Positions 9,055 through 15,978 of a stretch of 39,932 nt of DNA are shown here, in pieces. Origin of the DNA: Candidatus Nanopelagicales bacterium (GTDB taxonomy: Bacteria > Actinomycetota > Actinomycetes > S36-B12 > GCA-2699445); assembly GCA_030700225.1 (NCBI GenBank), contig JAUYJT010000044.1, forward strand, positions 82,516 to 122,447, read 5' to 3'. Positions within the stretch are counted from its first letter, which is position 1. The number at the start of each line of letters is the position of its first letter. Made by a program: the position numbers and the translations under genes. Below the pieces are notes generated by a model. The model was given only the letters and a program-made list of their open reading frames with translations, did not search any database and was not told the origin of the DNA.

Positions 9055-10017
9055 GTGTTCCTTTTGGATTGGCTGCGCACCGGAGTCTCGTGGGTTCTGG
9101 TCCAGTTCCACTCACTCTTCGGGGCGATCTTCGGGGAAGCCAGCGGCATCTCCTGGACTTTGTCCATCGTCGGTCTAGTCGTCGTCATCCGCGTGCTGCT
9201 GATCCCGCTGTTCGTGAAGCAGATCAAGGCGCAGCGGAACATGCAACTGATTCAGCCGCAGATGAAGGAGATAAAGAAGAAGTACGAAGGCGACAGGGAG
9301 CGCCAATCCCAGGAGATGATGAAGCTGTATCGGGAGACCGGTACCAATCCCCTGGCGTCGTGCCTTCCGATCCTGTTGCAGATGCCGATCTTCTTCGCCC
9401 TGTTCTCGGTGCTGCAGGGGATCGCCATGAACAACCCCCAGGGTGTGTTCACGTGGCCGCAGTACGCGGATCTGATGGGGCAGGCTCGCGCCGCCACGAT
9501 ACTGGGTGCTCCGCTGTACGGAACCTTCCTTGGCGCGGCGGAGACCCCGTCCGAGTCCGTGACGCGTGCCGTGGCAGCCGTACTGATCGTTCTGATGACG
9601 GTCACGACCTTCCTGACTCAACGTCAGCTGATGGTCAAGAACACGGCGGCCGACAATCCGATGGTGCGGCAGATGAAGATCATGCTGTACCTGTTCCCGC
9701 TGATGTTCGCCGTCGGCGGTATCAACTTCCCCATCGGTGTGCTCATCTACTGGTTCACTACGAACCTGTGGTCTATGGCGCAGCAGTTCTACGTGATCCG
9801 GAACAATCCGCAGCCGGACACTCCGGCGCACGCGGCCTACCTGAAGCGGAAGGCGGAGAAGGCTGCTCGCAAGGCTGTCAGGCGGGGCGAGGCTGAGTCC
9901 GTCGAGGATGTCCTCAGGGTCGCTCCTGTGGAGCCACCCAAGCGGCAGCAGCCCAAGCGCAAGACGCGTAGTCAGAGGCGGCATGGGGGGTCATCGCCGG
10001 GTGGGCCCAGGAAGTAG
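9055..10017 (+). CDS. yidC: membrane protein insertase YidC
   Basis: YidC inserts and folds membrane proteins, alone or with Sec. The 320-residue product is the short Gram-positive type without the large periplasmic domain. It has a membrane segment at about 30-54 (ISWTLSIVGLVVVIRVLLIP), the charged cytoplasmic loop with KQIKAQRNMQLIQPQMKEI, the GTNPLASCLPILLQMPIFFALF core, further membrane spans at about 190-250, and a long basic tail rich in K, R, G and P that can contact the ribosome. The start is GTG at 9055. It sits in the standard rnpA-yidD-yidC-jag order. Confidence 0.96.
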   Translation: MFLLDWLRTGVSWVLVQFHSLFGAIFGEASGISWTLSIVGLVVVIRVLLIPLFVKQIKAQRNMQLIQPQMKEIKKKYEGDRERQSQEMMKLYRETGTNPLASCLPILLQMPIFFALFSVLQGIAMNNPQGVFTWPQYADLMGQARAATILGAPLYGTFLGAAETPSESVTRAVAAVLIVLMTVTTFLTQRQLMVKNTAADNPMVRQMKIMLYLFPLMFAVGGINFPIGVLIYWFTTNLWSMAQQFYVIRNNPQPDTPAHAAYLKRKAEKAARKAVRRGEAESVEDVLRVAPVEPPKRQQPKRKTRSQRRHGGSSPGGPRK

Positions 10018-10026
10018 TCTTCGGTG

Positions 10027-10047
10027 CGGGCCACGACAAGTGGCCCG
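10027..10047 (+). terminator. hairpin between yidC and jag (attenuator or weak terminator)
   Basis: CGGGCCAC (10027-10034) and GTGGCCCG (10040-10047) form a perfect eight-base stem with a five-base loop ten bases after the yidC stop. No run of T follows, so it is more likely an mRNA-stabilising or attenuating hairpin than an efficient intrinsic terminator. Confidence 0.4.
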
Positions 10048-10110
10048 ACCCAGGCCTCACGTCGACAAGGTGCTGGGAGACGCTCACACATGACTTCAGG
10101 GGAGAACCCA

Positions 10111-10638
10111 ATGGCCGAGGATGAACAGGTGGAGATTCCGCAGACACCGCCTGAGTCGGCCGATGACACCGCCAAGCGGGATTTAGTGGCAGAGGGGGAC
10201 GTAGCCGCCGATTACCTTGAGGCACTGCTGGACATCGCTGATCTCGACGGGGACATCGACATCGATGTGGAAGACGATCGCGCGTCATTGTCCGTTATCG
10301 AGGTGAACGATGGCGAGCTGGCGGCACTTGTTGGCACTGATGGAGAAGTGCTCGCAGCACTTCAGGACTTGACCAGGCTTGCTGTGGCCCGCGAGATGGG
10401 TGAAAGATCGAGGCTGATGGTCGACGTCGCGGGCTTTCGTGCGCGCCGCAGGGAGACACTTCAGCAGCTGGCGGCGGAAGCTGTGGAGAAGGTTCGCGAG
10501 TCGAGTGCACCTGTGCGACTTGAGCGCATGAGTGCTTTTGAGCGCAAGGTCGTCCATGACGTTGTAACTGAGGCTGGGCTGCACAGCGAGAGTGAGGGCA
10601 CGGACCCAGCGCGATACGTGGTCATTTCGCCGGCGTGA
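10111..10638 (+). CDS. jag: Jag/KhpB family RNA-binding protein (KH-R3H)
   Basis: This 175-residue protein has an acidic N-terminus, a KH-like domain (about 30-115, with ALVGTDGEVLAALQDLTRLAV) and a C-terminal R3H domain (about 115-172, MSAFERKVVHDVV and GTDPARYVVI). Family members bind RNA and influence cell elongation and division in Gram-positive bacteria. I chose ATG 10111 because AGGGGAG lies about eight bases before it; the frame is open upstream to 10024 but without such a signal. The 3' end overlaps the rsmG start (GTGA). Confidence 0.93.
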   Translation: MAEDEQVEIPQTPPESADDTAKRDLVAEGDVAADYLEALLDIADLDGDIDIDVEDDRASLSVIEVNDGELAALVGTDGEVLAALQDLTRLAVAREMGERSRLMVDVAGFRARRRETLQQLAAEAVEKVRESSAPVRLERMSAFERKVVHDVVTEAGLHSESEGTDPARYVVISPA

Positions 10639-11276
10639 GCGATCCTGTTTCACGTGAAACATCGGGGCTGAGCCTTGAGGCGTTTTCCGCGCTCGTGGAC
10701 TACGAAGAGCTTCTGGCTACTGAGGGGACGAAACGGGGGTTGATCGGACCCCGCGAAGCTGAGAAGTTGTGGCCTCGGCACTTGCTGAACTGTGCGGTTG
10801 TCGCGATGGATGATCGGGGGCTGGTGCCGAAAGGCGCATCAGTGGTCGACGTGGGGAGCGGGGCGGGACTTCCCGGCTTGGTGTGGGCGCTAGTCAGGCC
10901 GGACATCCACGTCACTGTCGTGGATAGCCTGCTTCGGCGCGCGGACTTCCTCAAAGAAGCGGTCGCAGTGCTGGGGGTTGGGTCCCGCGTCGAGGTCGTA
11001 AGGGGCAGGGCGGAGGCGTTGTCAGGCGACCTTGCCGCGGATGTGGCTACGGCGCGCGCGGTGGCGCCCCTGCCGAAGTTGCTGACTTGGTTAGCGCCGT
11101 TAGTGAAGCCGGGCGGAACAGTTCTTGCATTCAAGGGTGAGTCCGTCACGCGGGAGGTCGCCGAATCCACAACGGTCCTGGCGCGGCTGGGACTGGGCCA
11201 AGCTCAGATCCTGCGGTGTGGTTCGGGCGTGGTCGACCCGCCGACTGTTGTGGTCCGCTACCAGAGGTCCTCATGA
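10635..11276 (+). CDS. rsmG: 16S rRNA (guanine-N7) methyltransferase RsmG (GidB)
   Basis: RsmG methylates N7 of a guanine in the 530 loop of 16S rRNA using S-adenosylmethionine; its loss gives low-level streptomycin resistance in several bacteria. The 213-residue product has the SAM-binding motif VVDVGSGAGLPGL at residues 70-82 and the RHLLNC motif at about 48-53. It starts at GTG 10635, overlapping the jag stop. The fourth to ninth codons contain a perfect parS palindrome that encodes PVSRET, so the N-terminus is constrained by centromere function as well as by protein function. Confidence 0.95.
   Translation: MSDPVSRETSGLSLEAFSALVDYEELLATEGTKRGLIGPREAEKLWPRHLLNCAVVAMDDRGLVPKGASVVDVGSGAGLPGLVWALVRPDIHVTVVDSLLRRADFLKEAVAVLGVGSRVEVVRGRAEALSGDLAADVATARAVAPLPKLLTWLAPLVKPGGTVLAFKGESVTREVAESTTVLARLGLGQAQILRCGSGVVDPPTVVVRYQRSS
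10646..10661. other. parS: parS centromere site 1 (perfect palindrome)
   Basis: TGTTTCACGTGAAACA is an exact copy of the 16-bp bacterial parS consensus bound by ParB. It lies inside the start of rsmG, about 4.8 kb from oriC. Confidence 0.95.
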
Positions 11277-11333
11277 GCTTACGGTTGGACTAGTCGCTCA
11301 AAGCTTCGCCGGTAGTGCGTTAGGGAGGTGCGG

Positions 11334-12335
11334 ATGGCTGCCTATTCTTGGGAGGTCGTCCCCCAATTGGGGACGTGCTTGACTCCGGCCTGCGCTAGCG
11401 ACGTCGAGTCCCTGAACCACAATGTTCCACGTGAAACAAGGCAACCGCGGGAAGATCTGGATTGCTCGTTCGGGGTGGTTCGCTCGGTCGATTCGATCCG
11501 GCGCTCGCTCGGAGACCTAGCCGGAGAGCCAGTGCCCCGGCCGTCGGAGACCCGGATCATTGCCGTGGCGAACCAGAAGGGTGGGGTCGGCAAGACGACC
11601 AGCGCGGTCAACATCGCCGCCGCCCTGGGCTTCATGGGGCAGGAAGTTTTCGTGGTGGACATGGACCCTCAGGGAAACGCTTCCAGCGCTCTGGGCGTGG
11701 ACCATGGACCCGAGATCATCAGCATGTACGAAGTGCTCGTTGAGGGCAAGAGCCTTCTTGACGTGGTTCGCCCAGTGGCTGGATTGCCTGGACTTACAGC
11801 CGCGCCGGCAACGGTCCACATGGCGGGGGCCGAGATCGAGCTCGTGAACGAGGCGGCTCGGGAAGGCCGGCTGCGCGCCGCGCTACGGCAGTACATGCCT
11901 GAGTGTCAGGAACGGGCCAGGCGGCTCGACTATGTGATCATTGACTGCCCGCCGAGCTTGGGCCTGCTCACATTGAACGCGATGGTGACGGCTAACGAAG
12001 TTCTGATTCCCTTGCAGTGCGAGTACTACGCCCTGGAAGGGTTGGGACAGCTTCTGGGGTCAATCGAGCTTGCGCGCGAGCACCTAAACCCGAATCTGCG
12101 AGTGTCGGCGATACTGTTGACTATGTTCGATAGCCGGACGAAGCTAGCCTTGCAGGTCGCTGACGATGTCCGCGAGCATTTCCCGGATCAAGTGCTCGCG
12201 ACGGCGATCCCGAGGTCGGTCCGGATCAGCGAGGCGCCATCGTTCGGTCAAACTGTCCTGACGTATGACCCGCGGTCGAGCGGGGCGGCCTCATACATGC
12301 GGGCGGCCCGCGAACTGGCACAGGACATGCGATGA
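11334..12335 (+). CDS. parA: chromosome-partitioning ATPase ParA
   Basis: ParA is a Walker-type ATPase that moves ParB-parS complexes during chromosome segregation. From ATG 11334 (GGGAGG five bases upstream; a GTG at 11328 overlaps that signal) the product has 333 residues. It has a long variable N-terminal extension, the deviant Walker A KGGVGKTT at about 82-89, VVDMDPQGN and the Walker B region DYVIIDCPPSLG. The extension contains NVPRET, encoded by the second parS site; from memory Streptomyces ParA carries a similar SRET segment. parB lies downstream but 234 bp away, a larger gap than usual for this pair. Confidence 0.96.
   Translation: MAAYSWEVVPQLGTCLTPACASDVESLNHNVPRETRQPREDLDCSFGVVRSVDSIRRSLGDLAGEPVPRPSETRIIAVANQKGGVGKTTSAVNIAAALGFMGQEVFVVDMDPQGNASSALGVDHGPEIISMYEVLVEGKSLLDVVRPVAGLPGLTAAPATVHMAGAEIELVNEAAREGRLRAALRQYMPECQERARRLDYVIIDCPPSLGLLTLNAMVTANEVLIPLQCEYYALEGLGQLLGSIELAREHLNPNLRVSAILLTMFDSRTKLALQVADDVREHFPDQVLATAIPRSVRISEAPSFGQTVLTYDPRSSGAASYMRAARELAQDMR
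11423..11438. other. parS: parS centromere site 2 (one mismatch)
   Basis: TGTTCCACGTGAAACA differs from the consensus by one base in the left arm. It lies in the 5' coding part of parA, 777 bp from site 1. ParB sites with one mismatch are usually functional. Confidence 0.88.
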
Positions 12336-12569
12336 GGAACTGCCGCGGGCGGTCACCTGGTGGTTATCCACAGGTTGTCCCTAGGCGTCACTGGTCACGC
12401 TCGGAGGTTGGTGTCCGATTTGAGCGACTTCTCGGTGAGGACAAATCGGACACGCCGCCACAGAGCGGGCGCGAAGTGAAGATCGACATGACCTGGAGTA
12501 TCCACAGACAAGCTATCTGTGTGGTTGCTGTCGGGCACTGAGGTCTAGGGGCGACGAGAAGGGAAGATC
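12336..12569. promoter_or_regulatory. parA-parB intergenic region with DnaA boxes
   Basis: This 234-bp spacer holds a consensus DnaA box TTATCCACA (12364-12372) and a one-mismatch box GTATCCACA (12498-12506), in the same orientation, with a perfect inverted repeat between them (12411-12453). A 69-codon frame that overlaps the parA stop crosses the region but has no family features. The purine-rich GAAGGGAAG just before the parB ATG is its ribosome binding site. A parB promoter may lie here, but I cannot point to one. Confidence 0.6.
12411..12453. repeat. perfect 12-bp inverted repeat between parA and parB
   Basis: GTGTCCGATTTG (12411-12422) and CAAATCGGACAC (12442-12453) are exact reverse complements separated by 19 bases. 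The structure could be an RNA hairpin, a dimeric repressor site or a small REP-like element. No T-run follows on the plus strand, so an intrinsic terminator is unlikely. Confidence 0.8.
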
Positions 12570-13565
12570 ATGAGTCAGCGACGCGGACTTGGGCGGGGAT
12601 TGGGTGCCCTGATCCCGAGCGGCAGTGTGCCTGGGAGAGGCGATTCGAGCGTCATCGACCTGCGGGATTCTCAGGTCGAAGTCGTTCCAGCGCTGCCCAC
12701 CGCCACGCCGGATGCCGCCACTGAAAGGGTGGCCACGGACGCGCCAGGCCTGGCCGACGCACCGCAGATGGTGTACGCGGAGCTGCCGGTAGGTGACGTG
12801 CACCCGAATCCGGCACAGCCCCGGCAAGCGTTCGACGAGGATGAACTCGCCGAGCTCGCGCACTCCATCGCCGAAATCGGGCTGCTTCAACCGATCGTTG
12901 TGCGGCCGACGACCCGCGGGCATGAACTCGTCGCTGGTGAGCGGCGGTTGCGCGCTGCCCAGATGGCTGGACTAGACCGAATCCCGGCGATCATCCGCAA
13001 GACCGCGGACGACGCGATGTTGCGCGACGCTCTGCTGGAGAACCTGCATCGCGCGCAGCTCAACCCGCTTGAGGAGGCGGCGGCGTACAGTCAGCTACTC
13101 AAGGACTTCGCCTGCACGCAAGAGGAGTTGGCGTTGAGAATCGGGCGGTCGCGGCCGCAGATCGCCAACACTCTGCGTCTCCTGAAGCTGCCCACATCGG
13201 TGCAAAGGCGCGTGGCGGCAGGCGTCCTGAGCGCGGGTCATGCCCGCGCCCTGCTAGGTGTTCGCGACCCGCATCGCCTGGAGGAGCTGGCGGGACGTGT
13301 CGTTGCCGAGGGACTGAGCGTTCGCGCGGTCGAGGAGCTGGTGATCGTCGGGGAGAAGGAATCAAAGGCACCCAGGAAGCCTCGCTCGCCGGCCCAGGTT
13401 CCAGTCGAGTACCGGGAGGCGGCCGCGAGGCTTTCGGATCACCTGGAGACCAGAGTGCGTATCGAGGTCGGCCGCCGTAGGGGTCGCCTGATTGTCGAGT
13501 TCGCCGCTGTCGAGGATCTAGTCAGGATCGTCGAGATCATCCAGTCAGGCCGCGAAGGCGGGTGA
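12570..13565 (+). CDS. parB: chromosome-partitioning protein ParB
   Basis: ParB binds parS, spreads along DNA as a CTP-dependent clamp and loads condensin. The 331-residue product begins with the ParA-stimulating SQRRGLGRGLGALIP segment. The CTPase/ParB-N domain follows, with NPAQPRQAFDEDELAEL, the GERRLRAAQMAG motif at about 128-139 and ENLHRAQLNPLEEA. A helix-turn-helix then lies around TQEELALRIGRSRPQIANTLRLL, and the C-terminus is the dimerisation domain. Start is ATG 12570 with GAAGGGAAG just upstream. The gene ends the plus-strand block; the next genes read the other way. Confidence 0.97.
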   Translation: MSQRRGLGRGLGALIPSGSVPGRGDSSVIDLRDSQVEVVPALPTATPDAATERVATDAPGLADAPQMVYAELPVGDVHPNPAQPRQAFDEDELAELAHSIAEIGLLQPIVVRPTTRGHELVAGERRLRAAQMAGLDRIPAIIRKTADDAMLRDALLENLHRAQLNPLEEAAAYSQLLKDFACTQEELALRIGRSRPQIANTLRLLKLPTSVQRRVAAGVLSAGHARALLGVRDPHRLEELAGRVVAEGLSVRAVEELVIVGEKESKAPRKPRSPAQVPVEYREAAARLSDHLETRVRIEVGRRRGRLIVEFAAVEDLVRIVEIIQSGREGG

Positions 13566-13825
13566 TCCAGCGCGCGCAGGCCAGGCCACGGGCCCAGCTC
13601 GCGCGGAGATCGACCCATAATGGTCGCCACCACGGCCGCCACCAGAACAGCCACCGTTGCTTTGCCGCTTCCGGTGTTCTTGATGAGCAGAAACTGGACG
13701 GGCCGTAAATCCGCCCCAGGCTGGATGGAGAAGATGGTGCCAGCTGGGGATGAACTTGATCCTCCGATCCCGTGGCGAGATGGCCCTACGGCCTCTGAGG
13801 GCAGCCCAGCGACCATGAGGCTCAC
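13439..13825 (-). CDS. doubtful small membrane protein ORF downstream of the secreted-protein gene
   Basis: This 128-codon frame starts at GTG 13825, 30 bases after the stop of the secreted-protein gene on the same strand. Its first 75 residues have a balanced composition and one clear hydrophobic helix (ATVAVLVAAVVATIM, about 57-71). Its last 40 residues lie antisense to the parB 3' end and are Ser/Arg/Thr/Pro-rich, like a shadow frame. I do not recognise a family. It may be a real small gene that overlaps parB tail-to-tail, or it may be noise. The interval 13566-13855 has no other plausible gene. Confidence 0.25.
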   Translation of the reverse strand: MSLMVAGLPSEAVGPSRHGIGGSSSSPAGTIFSIQPGADLRPVQFLLIKNTGSGKATVAVLVAAVVATIMGRSPRELGPWPGLRALDHPPSRPDWMISTILTRSSTAANSTIRRPLRRPTSIRTLVSR

Positions 13826-13855
13826 GGCAACTCGTCGCGGCGCGCTGGCTCCTTG

Positions 13856-14830
13856 CTACGACGCCGGGCCAACGGTCACCGTCACGGCCCCGCTGTAGGT
13901 CCCGGCCGGGACCCGACCACCTGAGGTCAGACGGCAGGATGCGACGTTCGTATTGTTGCCGCCCTCCACCGCCCCGCCGGTCAGAATGTTCGAATGCACT
14001 TCGGTCGCACCCGCACCTATCCGAACCGCACCGGTGTTGTCATAGGTAGCCGAGCCGCCAAGGCAGTCGAGTGCGAACTCGGTGACTGTGGGCGCCGCAG
14101 TAACCAAACCTCCAGCGTTCGTCATCGTCGTCGTCCCGTCCGTCAGGTCCGCCACCGAGTAGTAGATGTTGGACGCGCCGTTGGCCTGCAGCGTGCCGTG
14201 GGAGATGTTCTGCGCGGTGGCGCTTGCATCCTTCGCCAACGTCCCGTAGTCCTGTGGCACACGGTGAGTGTTAATAGCGCCGTAGTAGGCGACGGAGTAG
14301 TTCGCGTCGGCCGCGGAGTCCTCTCCGGCGCTAGTGTCGAGCGCGGTGACCGCTGCGGTCCAGGCTCCTTGCAGCGCTGCCTCACTGATCTTGAACTTGA
14401 AGTTCATGACCATCGCGGTGTTGGTGGCAACGTAGTTGGAGACAGAAGTCTGATCAGCCCAATACGTCGAAGCCCCGGAGGTGAGCGCGAACGCGTTAGT
14501 CGCCTGAGTCCAGACGATCTTCATGGTGTTCTGCGCATCAGTCGACGAGCAGGTCGAAGTGCCCTGAGTGGTGTGGTACAGACACAGTGTGACTGTGTTG
14601 AGATCAAGCAGAGTGTCCGCATCGGTTATCTCCGCATTGATCTGATACGTGTCCGATGTGCCGTTCGCGGCAGGCTGCATCGCGAAGCCCGCCGTCAAGC
14701 CTGACACGACCGGAGCGGTGTTCGTAGCCTGCGCCGGCGTGACAGCGACAGCTGTCAGGGCACCGGCGATCAGGGCGACGGATGCAAGTCCAACCCAAAT
14801 CCCGCGCCTTGGCCTACAACCCATGCACAC
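13856..14830 (-). CDS. secreted protein of unknown function
   Basis: The product (about 322-324 residues, start at GTG 14830 or ATG 14824) has a classic signal peptide: a basic MGCRPRRG stretch, a hydrophobic core and PAQA as likely cleavage site near residue 35. The mature part is rich in T, A, S, N and G and predicted to be mostly beta. It contains four scattered cysteines, which could form two disulfides, and ends VPAGTYSGAVTVTVGPAS, which resembles the last strands of immunoglobulin-like or fimbrial/spore-coat-U folds. I recognise no enzyme motif. It interrupts the otherwise conserved path from parB to the wall genes and looks like an accessory insertion. No clear ribosome binding site is seen. 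Confidence 0.75.
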   Translation of the reverse strand: MCMGCRPRRGIWVGLASVALIAGALTAVAVTPAQATNTAPVVSGLTAGFAMQPAANGTSDTYQINAEITDADTLLDLNTVTLCLYHTTQGTSTCSSTDAQNTMKIVWTQATNAFALTSGASTYWADQTSVSNYVATNTAMVMNFKFKISEAALQGAWTAAVTALDTSAGEDSAADANYSVAYYGAINTHRVPQDYGTLAKDASATAQNISHGTLQANGASNIYYSVADLTDGTTTMTNAGGLVTAAPTVTEFALDCLGGSATYDNTGAVRIGAGATEVHSNILTGGAVEGGNNTNVASCRLTSGGRVPAGTYSGAVTVTVGPAS

Positions 14831-14981
14831 ACACTGTCTCGGGGCGGCACGGAAACAACACTAAGGCGCGCATGGCGGCATCTAGGGTACCCAACAGCAA
14901 GCGGCAAGCTCGAAATATCCGCATTGTCTGCTTGACGGCGAACGCGACGAGACAGCGACCCCTCACGTCAAGGGACCGCTC

Positions 14982-15968
14982 CTACGAGGGCAGCCCACGT
15001 GTGATCGCGGTCCGTGCCAGCGCGGAGAAGACGTCTCCCAGATCCAGCTCGGCCGCCTGCAGGGCTTGAGGCATGAGTGAAGTCTCGGTCATGCCGGGTG
15101 CGATGTTGACTTCCAGGAATGTTGGGCTGCCGTCGTCGGCGACTATCAGGTCGACTCGGGAATAGTCGCGCAGCCCGAGGCGACTGTGCACTTCAAGGGC
15201 GAGCTGCGCCACTCGCGATGCGACTTCATCGGAAAGGCGCGCCGGTGCGAAGAACTCGGTCAGGCCTGCGACGTAGCGAGCGTTGTAGTCGTAGAAACCC
15301 CCGTCTGGGACTATCTCCACGGCCGGAAGGACAACGGGTCCAGTGTCGGTCTCGATGATGGAGACAGCTACCTCAGTGCCGGATACGTAGCTTTCGATGA
15401 GAGCGGCGTCTCCGTACGCGAACGCGCCAACTAGCGCTGACGGCAGGTCGCCGGACTCGTGAACGATAGAGGCACCAAGCGCCGACCCACCCTTGCTGGG
15501 CTTGACCATCATCGGAAGGCCGAGTCGGTCCACCAAGTGCGTCAGAAGAGTGGAAGCCCCAAGTTCGCGGAACAGGGAATGCGGCAGTGCTACGGAGTCG
15601 GGCGTAGGGATCCCCCACCTCCGGGCCAGCGCTTTTGCCACTGCCTTGTCGAAGGAGATCCGCGCCGCGTCTGGTGTGGAACCGACATATGGCAGGCGCA
15701 GGCTCAGCAAGACATCGGCCAGTGAGCCGTCTTCACCCGCGGAGCCGTGGACCATCGGCAGGACGCAATCCGGACGGCTCTGCGCCAGATGCGGCAGCAG
15801 CTCGGCGTCGACGTCGCACACCGCTACTTGGCAGCCGGAGTCGCGCAAGGCCTCGGCCACACGCCTGCCGGACCTGATTGAGACATCCCGTTCCGGCGAG
15901 AGGCCGCCGCACAGGATCAGGAGTTGATGGTCCCCGATGTTGGCCGGGTGGCCGGAATGTGCTTGCAT
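14982..15968 (-). CDS. D-alanine-D-alanine ligase family protein (ATP-grasp)
   Basis: The 328-residue product is an ATP-grasp enzyme of the Ddl family, which joins two D-alanines for peptidoglycan precursors. Visible features are the N-terminal GGLSPERDVSIRSG motif, PMVHGSAGEDG, PYVGSTPDAARISFDK, the ATP-binding MVKPSKGGSALGASI, and the metal/substrate segment FLEVNIAPGMTETSLMP. In typical Ddl the last reads ENTxPGxTxxS, so the catalytic layout is kept. The start is ATG 15968 with AAAGGA upstream; a longer frame begins inside the upstream gene and is not plausible. It follows the aminotransferase by ten bases. Whether it is the main Ddl or a paralogue for another dipeptide cannot be decided. 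Confidence 0.88.
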   Translation of the reverse strand: MQAHSGHPANIGDHQLLILCGGLSPERDVSIRSGRRVAEALRDSGCQVAVCDVDAELLPHLAQSRPDCVLPMVHGSAGEDGSLADVLLSLRLPYVGSTPDAARISFDKAVAKALARRWGIPTPDSVALPHSLFRELGASTLLTHLVDRLGLPMMVKPSKGGSALGASIVHESGDLPSALVGAFAYGDAALIESYVSGTEVAVSIIETDTGPVVLPAVEIVPDGGFYDYNARYVAGLTEFFAPARLSDEVASRVAQLALEVHSRLGLRDYSRVDLIVADDGSPTFLEVNIAPGMTETSLMPQALQAAELDLGDVFSALARTAITRGLPS

Positions 15969-15978
15969 GCGCGTCCTT

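Noticed and set aside
9175-9984. 269-codon minus-strand frame and 287-codon plus frame (9033-9896) over yidC
   Set aside because: Both overlap the well-supported yidC and have shadow composition.
12332-12541. 69-codon frame starting in the parA stop codon (ATGA)
   Set aside because: The ATGA overlap is tempting, but the frame runs through the inverted repeat and DnaA boxes and has no protein-like features.
13620-13898. 92-codon plus-strand frame after parB
   Set aside because: It ends inside the antisense of the secreted-protein gene, lacks a ribosome binding site or -10, and is less protein-like than the minus frame there.
13994-14704. 236-codon plus-strand frame over the secreted-protein gene
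   Set aside because: The minus-strand frame has a clear signal peptide; this one is Arg/Gly-rich and lacks any motif.
14814-14873. 19-codon upstream open frame overlapping the secreted-gene start
   Set aside because: It has an ATG after a TACCCT hexamer, but the spacing is ten bases and there is no other support; kept only as a remark in the findings.
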